Origin: Cardinalis cardinalis
Taxonomy: Eukaryota > Chordata > Aves > Passeriformes > Cardinalidae
Length of the DNA: 64,000 nt
Direction of reading: 5' to 3'
Assembly: GCA_014549065.1 (NCBI GenBank)
Contig: JACDOX010000008.1
Location: forward strand, 4,970,308 to 5,034,307
The position numbers and the translations under genes are program-made. Below the pieces are notes generated by a model, which ran no database searches, was not told where the DNA came from, and was given only the letters and a program-made list of their open reading frames with translations. The first letter of the stretch is position 1. Each line of letters begins with the position of its first letter. Of this stretch, positions 36,501 to 50,129 are shown one piece after another.

Positions 36501-39500
36501 GAAAACTCAATTTTAGTGCTGCAGTACTTAGCTCTTAGGTGCCCTGATGCCCAGTGAAATGAAAAGCCTGGCTAAGTGGATATTTAGGTGCCTAATTAGA
36601 GCTACAAAAGCTACCATGCAGTCAGAGACTCTCTAAGATGGTCGGCAACAAATGCCAAGAAAGGAGCAGGAGCCACATATATAATTTTGAATTATGTGGA
36701 TGCTTCCCTTCATTCATGCTCATGCCAAGCATTGATTACCTAAGCAGCTGGCCCAGCTATTACCCATTATATTCACTGGTTAAGTGAAATCCTCCTGCAA
36801 AAAAGTCTTTACCAGGATTTACTGGTACATTCAGGAGTGACAGAACCACACCACAACCAGCTCTTTGGAAATCCTTTGCTCCCCTTTCTTTCCCCACCTT
36901 CCTTATTGTAGCAGTGGTAGTTTATACCACCCCACCACCCTCTTATTGCAGCTCTCTGCTAGCTCTGGGTGGAAATTCCCATGAGATCCCAGTTAGCAAA
37001 TACAGCTGCTAAAAGAGGAATGCCTTATCTGTGAATCCCTGTAGAACTAAAATATTGGATTTTTCAGTGCTGTCAGNACTTGAGTATGTTTGGGCAGGCC
37101 CAGAAGCAGAAATTAAAGCAACCAGAGAGTTTTTCTGATGGGATCTTAGGTGTCATGGGGATACAGCCAGTGCCAAAGTCAGGCAGAAGCTGACGAAGGG
37201 ACTCGAAGGACCTGCATTTTGAATGAAGGAAAAAATCTCTGTAGATCTAGACTGCATAACTAGGCAGGATGGAAGGCAATGGGGATGCAGCCCATTATAC
37301 TGTATTAATTGCCTGAGCAAAGTGAAGACTGTAATTCCCCTTAGTCCTCTTCTGTCTGTCAGGCTTCTTGTTTGAAAGCTGAAGACTGTTTAATCTAGAA
37401 ATGCATGTGACAAAGTTCTCCAAGATGCTCTGTGGATAGTATTCCTTCCCTGGACGTCAGAGCACTGACTGGTGGAAATGAACAGGACTTCCCATCATGA
37501 CCCTCCATGACTCTGGGTCAAGATACAAGATAAGTACTACAAGTAGTTAAAAGGAATCTGCTGTAAATTGATTCAATTTCACAGAAATTTAGCTACTTTC
37601 CTTTATTCCTGTGTCTTTCAATGTAATTACATTATTGAACTGGGAGCATTTCTGGCACCAAAAGTCTGTAAAGGCTTATATAAAGATGGAGTAATAAAGT
37701 CTAGATTCCTGCAGGAGATAACTGGAATATAGTGCTATATTGGGAACAGTGCTGTGGTGGGAAAAGCAATCAATGGTCCTTGGAGGATGGCAGAAAAAAA
37801 AAGTGTCTGTGAAAGACTCGTTCTATTATATATTTGGAGGACCACCAGTTGGCTAAGGTTAAAAATTAAGATTTTAGTAAAATTTTATGAAATTAGGACT
37901 AAAGCAGATGAAATACCTGTTAGTTCCCATTAGAGACATCCATGAGCAGGGCTAGCTCAAGGTCAGTGATTTGTACAAGGCTTGGCTTTGCTGTCATGGA
38001 GGAATAACTTAGTCTGCTAGTTTATCTGGCAAGGATACAAAGATGGGCATAGCAGGATGAGCAGCCAGGGGTGGTCAGGGTAGCTTGTTTGGTCTTGGTG
38101 TCCCTCTGCCTGGGAAGTCACTGGAGCTGCTGTGAGCCTTGAGGATCTCCCCCACGTGGATCTGTGTTGCCCTGGGAAAACACCCAACTTGACCTTTTCG
38201 TCAGGTCAGGCTTTGGTACATCTTACCACTAGTTGTCCAGCTGAGCTGTTTCACACCGCAGATTTTTGGAGAGGCATTGCTTCTGTTAATCAGGTCCTAC
38301 CTAGGTACTGATGTTTGAAACCTAAGAACAGAAGGGCCCACCTTCACATTTAAGACNAAATATTTCTCTATTGCATTTCCTAGCAGAGATAAGGAAGCTG
38401 GCAATCGTGGGAACTGATCCAGCAGGTTTCACTGCCCACACTGACAGCAGTGCAGTAATAGACTGACACTAGCAGGGATCAGCAACCCTCTTTGACACAA
38501 ATGAGTGCACAGTTTCCATTTCAGTCCTTAAAGATGAGCTCTCTGTGAGTGAGGATTTTCACCTTGTCATTCCTGGGCTTGGTACCATACACATTAGAAT
38601 CCAGGATCTGCTGTTCTTCCATGTTGCTTTTCTTGTAGTCACAAAGTATCAGAGGTCGCTGTGCCCAAGTGACTCTTCCAAGTTGGAAACTACGAAAACT
38701 AGGACAGTAGCCCTCTGGCATACTAAGAGTAATGATAATTATGGGTTTTTCTAATGGATTGCTCATAATTCTCAGAATGGCATTTTCTTTCTGTCATATA
38801 TTATCCTCATCTGAAAATGGCTTGGTTGGTGAAGCACAGAGACCATAATTTATGTATCTTAGATGAGGCTGGTGCAGAAAACAGATCACAGGTGATGCTC
38901 AGTGCTGTGCTCCTTTGCTATCAAACTCTAGAATAGGGGCCCTGTATTTACCAGAAGTGGGAAGTAATGGCTGAAGATTATCAGAGCAGGTGGGAGGAAT
39001 GTCAGTAGATCAGGAAAAGCCTGGAGGCTGAGGAAAGATGGAAAACTGAAAATCCTGAAAGCTTTTGATTAAAATCTTTTACTTGAAAGATTTCTGGAGT
39101 TTACCGCTTTTCCATGGATTAAGCCAAAATTAATGCCAAGAAGCAGCACAGAAATAAACCCAAAATTTGGGATTTGCTTTCTAAAGTTAATATAATAGTT
39201 ACTCTATCTTTCCATCTAGATCAATCAATAGTTAGATTTTTTTTTCATAAACGTTGTTATAACTCTGCATATTCAAGAAATTTTATTGAAAAATCTGAAG
39301 CATAAAGAAATGGAGAATACTGTGTGCTATCTATTTGGCTTCAGGTACAGTATCTGCTTTAATTAATAATGATGTATCTCTGCAGATCAAGAATAAAAAT
39401 ACCATCCCCACTATTAATCCTTACATTAAATTTTCAAATCATCAATATTAACTAAATATAGCCACAGTAAAATAGAGAAGAAGCATTTGTTTGTTTTTAC

Positions 39501-42500
39501 ACGACATCATTCTGTGTGTTNCATCAAAGATTTCCTTTCAAATTCACCTGATTTGAAAGGTAGAGTTTCTCCTGACTGTGCAAGTTAGCAGAGAAAGTTT
39601 CTGTATTTTATCAAATTCAGCTGCACCTTTCTTGCTGAAGCATGTTTAAAAGCTAGTGGATCTATTTTTGTGAGTCATTGCAGTCCATTCTGCTGCTGTT
39701 CAATTGAAGGAAGCTATTTTTGTAATTTTGCTATTTTGTAGCAAATGTACCAATTTAGTTAGTAGTGAAAACATTCTAGACATCTGTGATGAAGGTTGAT
39801 AAATCCAGAAGAAATCTGTTCCTCTGCTAAAAGGAGTGAACTGGCCTGGGAGACACTTGCACAGAGTTCTGAACTAGTGTTGCAAAAACCAAAAGCTCTG
39901 CTTTGAAGCAACAGAAGGACAAAGACTGTCTTTTGCATATGCTGAGGAATTTGCATCTAAGTTATTTGGTATTGTATTAATCAACCTGTCATATTTATTA
40001 TGAGACAGGTCTTGAAATGAGTCCCAAAATGTGAGTCTGAGGGTTTTAGCAAGTTCAAAGAAAAAACCCCAGGGCCACAATGAAAGATGTCTGAGAATAT
40101 CCCTTCTGGCTGCTTGAGGGATTTGAAATTTTTTTATTTATTAATAATCATAGGAAATCTGCCGCTCCTCAAATTTAACTATGTTGACCATTAGAGCAAA
40201 ACCTAACCAACATCCTCATGGCTATTATTCTGTCTCCCTTGTAGGCTGAAGAACCATGCCCCTTCCCAAAAGAAGGATGCAATTACATCACAATTCTCAA
40301 GCCCAAGAGCAAGCAGCTTGTTAGCATTATATTTATCAAATAAGAAACCTTCCTTCTAGAGTTGTTAAAAGACTGGAGAACAGAGATGAAAATGTTTGGA
40401 TGGGTTCATCTTTTGAGATGATGTGATCTACAGTGCTTCAGAGGTCCCAGTGACTGAAGATAGCTGTGCTCTCCAATTTTCTGTTCATCCAGCAGGTTAG
40501 AGTCATACCAGGACTTCCACAGGTAAGGGAATACAGCTTGGAAGATTGTCCCAAGGATGGTGATAACTGGGCCCTGCTGAGATGGTGGCCTTGCTCTCAG
40601 ATGGGCTCACTCAGGGTGCAGAGGAGGGGCTGCAGCCTGGGGCACACCAGCAGCACTGGATGGCAGTGTTACACAAGTTCAAACAGCTTCTTTTAGGTTA
40701 AGGAATAAAGGCAAAAAGCATGCCGTGCCTGTGACTGGAAATGTATGGGNTTTGGAGGGGGCATCTGTAAGTCCTTTTGAGATGTACTTGACTATATTCC
40801 CTTCATTTCCTTCTCNTATCCTGTCTCTATTCTTTGGAGCTACTTTCCCATGCTTTCTTTTCTCCCAGTTCTCTCTTTTTTAGTGTGTATTGAGGTGTTT
40901 CCTGTGCCTCTTCTGAGCTGGCCAGGTACTGAAAAGGTCAGAGATAAACAGCAAAGTTTTGCTAATGCAAAAGCAATATATAAAACCCAAGAATCATAAA
41001 CCCAACAAAAACCAATGTCCTTTCGTCCTTCCAGTTCTTTATCTTTAGGCAAAAATGACCAGGAGGGGCAGAGTGCCTTGACATTAGCTCAGTAAATGTG
41101 CATTTAACATTAAGCTTGATAGAACCAAATATACTGCAGGGAAAAAATGGAATTTGTGTGGCTGACGGTTTACTCCTGTTATGGAGTTTGCCTGTCACTG
41201 CTAGTAGCTCAGGGTGGTGATTCCAGGGATGACACTAACACAGAGCAGTGTACATGTAATTCCAGTACTGACACGTGTACCAGCACTGTCCCTCCAGAGA
41301 TGTGTGGAATATTCCTCTGACAGGGAGATGGCAAGGCAGTAAAAGCTGCTGAATAGGTATCATTGTGGCTTTGTTCCACCTGCTTGGATCCTGAGCTNGG
41401 ATTTTTCTTCTGCTTTTCATCTCATTTATCAGTGTAATACCTGGGTCACCCTTTCGTACAGCAAATATAATTACAGTGCAGTTACACTCTGTGACTCTGT
41501 TTCATGATACCTATAATTGCTGTTCATTCATGTAGCTAGTAGGTTAGTTAATTCAGTGGACATATTACTTATCAGTCTGCTTTCTGAGTTACTATCTCAC
41601 GTTTTAATTGCAGTTGTACTTTTTACATATGTACAATACATCTGAGGGTTCAAGGAGGGTTCACTGTATGACAGTCATGTGTGTGAGGTTAAACTTCTGG
41701 TTGAATTCAGCCTGTTTACAGCTACATGGGGTTTTTTGTGTGGCAGTAATATGTCAGGTCAAAAAATAAGAAGTTAGATCAACATCCAAACTGGTAAGGC
41801 ACACTTACCAGTCCTAAATGAAATCCATGCACTGCTGAAACATGAGTGGTATGAAGAGTTTAAGAAGGGCAGTGGAGTTGATCCTTAGTTTTATGACCCT
41901 CCTTGTTTCATGTGTGTTGCTCTTGAGGTGATCCAGAGCTACCTACATTTCAAATGGTTAGCAAGGATCATGACATATAGCAAATCCTTGGAACTAGGAG
42001 AAAAGCCATGAAGAAACGTTGCTGTTCCTCTCCCTGCCCATTTCATACAGCCCAGGTATTCTTCTGAGTATTCTTTTGCTGGATTCAGCAGGTCTTGACT
42101 TCTACTCATGGAATATGGCTTTACATATGAAGTGGTGAGATTAGTTTGATGATAATTTTTTTTAATTGAAAAAGGTTTTCCCACTTCAGTAGCTTATGAG
42201 ATCAATCACACTTCAAAGGCTGGACTCTTGCGGCCATTTGATGTTAGAAGGTGATGGGAGGCAGCTAGCTTCCTGCATCCTTCCTTCCCCTCTTCTCCTG
42301 ACTTTGTTCTTTATCCTCAGATAAAGTTGCTGACAGAACCAACAGCAGCATCTCAGACAGCAGAGATGTTCTGCAGTTCATTGATGCAAAGCTTCCTCAG
42401 CCAGCCTGGAGCTGCTGCAGTATGGCCGTACCAATGAGCCTCTTCCTTTATGCTTATCCTCCGCTTCACTACCTCCCCCAAGCCAAGACTTCCTCCCAAA

Positions 42501-45500
42501 GGACTGTGCACCTCACTCCCCTTCCCTTGCTGCTGTGTCTTCTCTCCTCTTAGCCTCTGCTCCTCTTTTCTTCTCTCAGCTCCTTGAGCTGGGTGTCCAG
42601 CACAGATCAGAGGGAAGGGGTGNCTGTGCACTTCTCCTGCACAGCTGGCATGGAAGCCATCAGAAGTTGGTTGCATCTAGTTGTTTCAGACCCCCCAATT
42701 CCTTTTCTCTTGGATGCCTGTNAATTTTTCAGGCAAAGAAAAAGTATTTTTCTCCTGGGGAATTAGATTTCAAGCCCAGAGACAAACTGACTCTGCACAA
42801 TGTAGGAAATTGTCAATTGGTTTTTATTTTTTTTGCATCTGTGACTGCATGATTTTCAGAGGATCAGTCTTGGAGCACAGAGGCACTCACATCTTTTTTA
42901 AAAGTATTGGGAACTCGTTCCCTAAATATCTCAGGACTCCAGGACCCTTTCTAAAACTTTGGGATGGCAGGTGCTGTGAAAGGACAGGGGGATCATGAAC
43001 CACTCCAGTTTGTCATGCCAAGAGGCTTGGTCTTAAGTTTTGACTTTCCACTTCATGAGTACAAGCTGCTTTCCGGAAGGTTGCCCTGGGGAAGAGGGAA
43101 GGGGGCCAGTGATGGGAGCTGTGCCTTAGCTAATTTGTAAATAACCTTTGTACATGCATGACAATTAAGATAATTATATCTCTTATAAAAAGAAGCTGTT
43201 TGTGTGCTTTTGCTGTTTATATGTATCTAGAAGGAAATTGCAGGCTGCTGCCTGCCAAGTATATCCCCAGAAATATTTTTGAAACTGTCATCCGTAGGCA
43301 TTGGATACCAGAGGCTGTTTAATCTCTCTCCCACTTTCTTTCTCTCTCCAAGCCTCCATCTCTCACTCTCTGGCACAGTTTTTGAGAAAAAGGAGTTTGG
43401 CTGTTTATTGCAGTGTAAAGACTTAGTATATTCCTATACTGGTCCCATTTTGTGTCACCAGTAGTCCAGCTGACCTAGGGATCTCCGGCATTGTATGACA
43501 GGTGGATTTTTGTAATGGCTATGCTTATTCTGTAGCCATCATCTGACCTTATTAATGATTTGCATTCAAAAGATATGGGGAAGCATAGAAAGAAACCTAG
43601 AGAGGAACANGTAAGGAAATTGAGTCAGTACCAATCCCTTACATCCATGTCCTGCAGCTTGTAGAGCCTCTGTTCATTAAAGTAAAGGTGATACCTTGGA
43701 GAGCAAACACAGCCCTCTTCAATAAGCTCTGATTAGTCAGTTATACCCCTTAAAAACACAACTTAGAGCATATTAATTATATTTTAATGTAATGAAAAGA
43801 GGAAGTGTGATTCTAAACTGGAAGCAAACATAGATCAATTCATTGCAAAGGTAGAATATGGAAACAGAGCACCTGGCCTGCAGTGTTGGTATTGTGATAT
43901 GTTACCAGGAAATCTCAACAGAGAAAGAAGTATTAGAAGTAGGGCTTTTTATGACATGACACATTGTGCATTGTGACTTCAGTTTAAGAAAAACATGAAA
44001 GGGAGCTCTATGCACCCTCTTCCTTGCACATTTCCATCTCTTATTTGAGATAGATACTCCAACATCTATTGAATTTTTTTTCCTATTTGTCTGTAATTCA
44101 GTGCTTCAGTTGTTACTATTAGTAACTTGGATTTCTGGAGACCACAGAATACCCAAACACAGAGCAAGAACTGCTGTGCTTTATGCTATCTATGACATAT
44201 AAATTGTGCAGTGTACAGTTAAAAGCGCAATCCATCTGTACTTTGGAATCATGGGGACTTTTCTGTGGAATAAAATGGATATGCTAAGTCAGTCTGAATG
44301 AGATGAAAACTACTTAAAGAAGAGAGAGATGTAGACATTCCTACTTCTAATTGTGCTATTTTTAATATTCCATTAAAAATAATTTCTTATTCAATCTGAA
44401 TTAATTTTTCCATATTTTGTAAATTCTTTATTAAATTGCAATTAATATATTGGCAAGTTCTGAATTTCTAGGTGAAGCTAATAGCTGTGAATCTTGGATT
44501 CATAATTGGTTACAATGCACNGAGGCAAAAAATTTAATGGTCTTTCAGAGGAACTGATTAATTTGCTCTCAAGAGTGGATATATAAACATTAATTATGTT
44601 CTGAAGGGCTTTAGCTATTAAAACCAAGTTAAAGGAAAATACAGGACTGTTTAAATTATCAGTTCTGCTTTTAACAGAGATGGCCAAAATCACTGGTCTT
44701 CCACACAGCACCGAGCTCACCTTGCATAAGTTGGACATTTAAACAGTTGCTCAGGGTGAAAATCATCTTGGTAACCACCGTGGTCTTCAGTGGCTGCTGC
44801 ACCAGGGAGACCATTGAGAGGACGAGTCTTGTTGAGTCCCACATTTTCCCCTCTTTTTTTTTTTTGTACTATGAGGTCAGGTGGATGCCATCAAATTCCA
44901 GTAGTTTCTGCACAGTGGGTCTGTATCCACAGTGGTCTAAAACTTGAGTACTACCTAATTTAGCCGGCATTTTCTGTTCAGTTCATTTTCTGCTTTCTGA
45001 CCACTTTTGACTTGGATGTTCAGGGACAATATGGCTTTTACTTACCATGTCTTCATTGCCCATATATTCTCTCATGTTTCTAAGTTGCCTTACCACAGTA
45101 TCTTTAGATCCTGCATTGCAGAGTAGGAATGAATGATAAAGTTGAGGGTTTAGCAAGTTTCATATCCTGTCAATGCTACCATATTTTTGAGCTCCTGCTG
45201 CACAGCAAACTAACTTGGAGATATTTCCTGCATGTCAAACAGGTGCTGTGGCATCTCTCATTAAAGAATCTCCAACTGGTAACTTGTGAGATGTTTTCCT
45301 GGTGACACTGGGTCTAAGATGGTGTGGGGTCTGATGTGACTCAGCTTTAAGTACTTGGCTTTTCCTGAATCTGGTCGCTTTCTCAGGTCCTCTGAATTCC
45401 CCAATCCCAGATTACAATGTCACTGTTGGTGCACTTCTTTTAAGTGCTGCTGGCATCCTGACAACTTCATTTCTTGAGGCACCAGCAGAGCCCTAAGACC

Positions 45501-46131
45501 AGGACATGGAATAGAATAAAATCTCGTGTCTGCACCTGCTGCAAGACATTCCTATGCATGGCTCCCCAGGCCATGCAGATCTTGTCCAGGATTGTCTGCT
45601 TCATGTGCTGTACAGGACCATTCATCTGTTGTGCACAGCACTGAGGGGTGACAAATTTCCCAAACTGCCCCAGGGCAGGATCATGGACATTTCAGNGAGC
45701 CTTATTTACAGCATCAGAGAAGCCAGAGTCCGCCAGAGCATCATTTCTGCTGCAGCACTCTTTGTCCACAATTCCCGACAAAGTGATATACAAACATTCA
45801 CATACACAGCAGTTGTTCTAGCACAATATTCATTGACAACTTTGTCCTGAGGGAACAGCAACAGCAACTCCCTGAGGGAATGGACTCTCCCAAATATGGA
45901 GGGCATTCAGTGTCTAGGTGGTAACATGAATCTTGACTTCCAGGCTCCTTGCCATGGCCTCTTCACAATTGTTCTTTATAAATGAGCATTGCAGACAGAA
46001 CACAGTAGTTTGAGGGGTGGAGGGGGAATAGGAACTATGAATTTTGTGTTTATGAACTGTATTTCTGTAAAATGTATTTACTGCATTTATTTACTCTGTA
46101 TTTATGAGCCATAGTTTATACATGAACTGTG

Positions 46132-46149
46132 TATTCTGAATTCAGAATA
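46132..46149. repeat. Perfect 18-base palindrome
   Basis: TATTCTGAATTCAGAATA reads identically on both strands. It lies in an AT-rich stretch full of TGTATTTATGA-like words and may be chance. Confidence 0.8.
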
Positions 46150-49100
46150 TGAATTTTGCAAACCTAGACCCAAATTTCTCTTTAGGAATGTTGTTAAAAT
46201 TTCTGGACTGTAAAGAAAATCAATGTGTAAACTTTTCTAGAGCCAGAATTGAGACACATGCTATTTTCTTGCCCCATCAGTATCAGAATTAGCAGTTTTC
46301 CTGCAAGCATGATGCACATCTTCCCATTCCTTTTCAGAGAAATGCATCATTCCATGCTAAGTTTATGAAAGAAATAACTTACAGGACATGGGTGCTACGG
46401 CTGTGGCAAATATGAGAATGTGACAGTTGGTTAAAAAACTGAGCACTTCACACAGCAATCATCCTGCATAATTCCTGCTTTTGAAAAATAAAAGAGGAAA
46501 AAACTATGGTGAACAACATTGCATTTGCTTCCCAAAGAAAGATAGAATGAGAAATAGGAATCCAGATGGAACACAAAATTAATTGTGGTCTTTATTTCTG
46601 GAGAGTTTTAATTGCAATACACAGCAGCCTACATGAAATGTCCCAGATCTGTGAAAGCGCAGGTTTAAGTAAAAATGCTAATTTCTTACAAGAGAGACAT
46701 TGCAATTTTCTTCTTAAGAATGAAATTGTGCAAAGCAGAAGATGCTGATAGCATACACATATATATATTTCCAGAATCAGTAGTACCTGTTCAAACTAAG
46801 GCAGAAGCACTGAAGGAAGAAGACACTGAGTAAAGCCTGTGATACTGCAGGGCATTTTCCTTGGAGGAGTGGTATTTACATGTATGGCAACAACTAGACG
46901 TCATACCACTTCTCAAAAGAATATTTTACTCTCTATTCTTTTTCACTGGCTCTGGATGTTTTTCAGCATTTGCTGTAGAAGTGTTCTCTGCATAAATTTG
47001 TGGCTTAGAGAATGGGTGGTTTAAGACTACAGAATATTCCCTTGGCTTCTATATCCCCCCCATGGTATTTTTCTCTGTCTAAGGCTGTTTAAAACCCTAA
47101 TCTGCCTTGGACCAAAAATGCTCTCAGTGTGGAGATGCATCTAGATGCTATATTAAAACCAGATAATTTCCAACTCTTTGAAACTCACTGATAAAGCAGG
47201 CTGCTAAAATATTGCCAAAATTTTCTTCTTAAACTGCAGTAGCTAAGACTTCAAGATCTGCATAGGATATTTTTAAATGTTGGTCTTATACAGGGTTGAT
47301 ACACTACAGTGGTGAAAAAACAAATTTAAGATAATCAAGTGAACACTAGGTAGACATCTCCCTACAGTGANTTACATTTTAACCATGAAAGGATGGCCTA
47401 AAGCAGCAAATGAATGGGTCAGGAAGGTGGAAACTGAAATTTTATTAGACTCTCTCAATTGTGTTTTCATCTCTCATGATCTTTTTTTTGATGGTTATCA
47501 ATTTTATGTCTTTGGAAGCTCCTTCTACAGTTCAGTGATTGTAACTAGCAATGCAGTGTACAGACACTGAAAACTGTCCTCTGCAAGGTCAGTCACAGAG
47601 AAAAATAATTTGATATTACTGGCAGACTAAGCTGGCAGCCAATGTTGTGTGCAAAAAGTACCTCTGAGACTGGTCCTAATTTTTCCTAGTATAGTACTTC
47701 ATGTTGATGTATATTTCATGCATTAAACTGCTGGTCTCATAACCCTATTTTAATGGTGACTGCAAAGCTAGAAACCTTGGATTTCTTGACATCTCCTATA
47801 TGGCATCTATAAGCATGTTGCAATATTGGGATATTTTTGCATTTTCCTTAATAATTTTTGCAATTTTNTTTTAAAAATATGTAACAGGATAGATAATTAA
47901 ATATCAAAAACCAAGATTTAATCCTCCAAGAACTAGGTGTGCATGGTTCAACCCAGTGTTTTAATGCTTGGTATCTTCTCAGGTTTAGGAAACAATGCTG
48001 AAGGGTAATGGTTTGTGCAACATTTCATTGAGAGTTCAGACTGCTTTGCAGGCACAAGTGTCTGAGTTTCTTGTTCAATCATCTGAATTTCTTCTCTACC
48101 AGCTCCCACCCTTTAACAGCTGGTCTGACCTGGCTGTCCAGACTCTCNCCAAAAGAAGGAAGAGATGGTGTCCACTCCAGAGGGCATAAAATCTGGATCT
48201 AAAATAGGTGAGTTACTTTTCCCCAGGTGACTACAGAGGAAGTGTGGGAAATTATGTTACAGGAGGACCTAACTTTATGCCCATCTGAGATCATGAGGTG
48301 AATCAGTCTCTTCATGTAGGAGAGAAGTCCTATAGCTGAGTCTGTGCACCATCACCATCATATAATACCGTTCTTCAAGGTTGAGCTGGAGAGTAAGCAG
48401 AGTATTTTTACCTTTGTTTGAAATTAATTTCTGATAATGTAAATTCCTGTGATATTGACTGGAAGATTAACATACACAAAAACAAGTGCCTCTGTTTTCA
48501 AAAGATGCATTGCCGGAGAAGACAGTGTAGAACCAAGGCTGGGTTTTGTCATGGAGCATAGGTTTTTTAACTGTAGATTAAAAATGAGAACTGCTGAAAA
48601 TGATTTTTAAAATATGACTTAAAACACCTGGGCATGGGAAGCTAGAGGGGGTAGGAACTAGATAAATATGTAGATTGAAGGCAGATGTGGATTTTTGAGT
48701 TGCATCTAAATGAGCTAAAACTTGGTGGCCTGTTTAAAATGCAGTCTTGGTCCCCTGTTCCAGCTGCAGTCATCTTCATTTGTTACCTTTGGATCTGCTA
48801 GCCAAATGGACCTGTCCTGTAGCTGTGTGGCCACTAGGTCATCTGATGGAAGTGCAGGGAATGTGTGTGGCCAGGCCTTGGGTGAAAAGGACATTTGGTA
48901 GCAGATGTCTGTGTTAGATAAGGTATACACTGAACTTGTGCTCCTCACCTTGGTGGACAGGTGAGTTGGACTGATTGTTGGAGGCTACATCCATGGCTGT
49001 AGTACTGAGTAAACACACANCTGCTTGTGGCTGTGGACAGGATGGTAAAATTTCATCTTCACTGAGAGTTTTCAAGATTACACAGCAAAAAAAAAAGCAT

Positions 49101-49747
49101 GAGACCTACTAAAGAACAGAAGCTTAGCTGTCATTTCAAGGTGACAAGTGACCTCCAGCTAGGCTGTATCTCCAAATGTTGTTGCTAGACTTTTGATTAG
49201 TGGTACTGTACTTGTACTATGCAGTTTGGAAACTCAACGTATCAGACATGCAAAAACAATAAAGACTTAGCCTGCTCAAGAGGTAGCGACAATATAAATA
49301 CTTCTGGGTTTTCCTGATCATTCAAAAAACTGAATAGTTGAGCATCTAGGAGGAGAGATATTTTATGTTCTGAAAGGGTGAGGAGGATCAGCTCATTGTA
49401 ACAGGGTGAATAGAGCTGTTTTTTTAGCTCATGTTGGTAAATTGTAGCTCACAACCACATTAACTGATCTGTGAACCTTTTCTAAATATGTTCTACCTGT
49501 CATGAAGGGTATTATTCGTTTTGACATGTGATTTAAAGGAGCAAAACTTAGCTTAAGATCTCTAAGTCACTGCAAATACAAATATTTAAGTCAAAGCAAG
49601 ATGGCTCAATGGAGTAGTAAGGACTTTCTTTCTCCATCTTTCTTACACTTTCCCCTATGATATTGCCATCAGCTGCTGAGCTAAATCTGAAAAAGGCTTT
49701 TGGGAGGGAGGGCAATGAAAGATAGAGACAGGCAGTATCAAACTGTG

Positions 49748-49821
49748 TTAGATACTGAGTTAGTAGTGTGCTGATACTATTAGATACTGAGTTATTATTA
49801 TTGTTAGATACAGAGTTATTA
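49748..49821 (+). repeat. Three spaced copies of an 18-base motif
   Basis: Copies of TTAGATACTGAGTTATTA, with one or two changes each, start at 49748, 49780 and 49804. Spacing is irregular (32 and 24 bases), consistent with stepwise slippage or duplication. Confidence 0.75.
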
Positions 49822-50129
49822 GTGTTCTGTGAATACTAATAAAAGTGGACCTCAGGATATTTCCCACGATTATGTATTTGAATGAAACATGAAATCTCTT
49901 TACCTCTGCTCAGTCTCCTTCAAAGTTGGAGTTCTGTTAATATTTTAATAAAAGAATTTCCTGGGAAAAATATAAAAAAAAAGAAGAAAGACTGAGTTTT
50001 AAACAACAATTTTGCAGAAGGTAAATTGTGAACTTGTAAATATTTGTACTGAAAATATGTGCTGAGTTGCATTAGCAGACCATGCTCAAACAGCAGTTAC
50101 AGATACTTCATTGTCAAAACGTAAGGATG

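Larger units (their letters stand above)
33558..50129. other. Intergenic DNA, no gene recognised
   Basis: AT-rich with no supportable gene over 16 kb. Items noted inside are two TTAGGTGCC motifs at 36535 and 36584 that may belong to an unidentified old repeat, an 18-base palindrome at 46132-46149 and a three-copy 18-base motif at 49748-49821. Undetermined single bases are frequent. Conserved non-coding elements may be present but cannot be recognised without alignment. Confidence 0.5.

Noticed and set aside
38521..38766. Minus-strand open frame of 81 residues, considered as a processed pseudogene
   Set aside because: The peptide looks protein-like in composition but I can assign no parent gene, and there is no poly(A) tail or target-site duplication.
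45554..45850. Plus-strand open frame of 98 residues
   Set aside because: No known family, one undetermined base inside, and no splice or promoter context.
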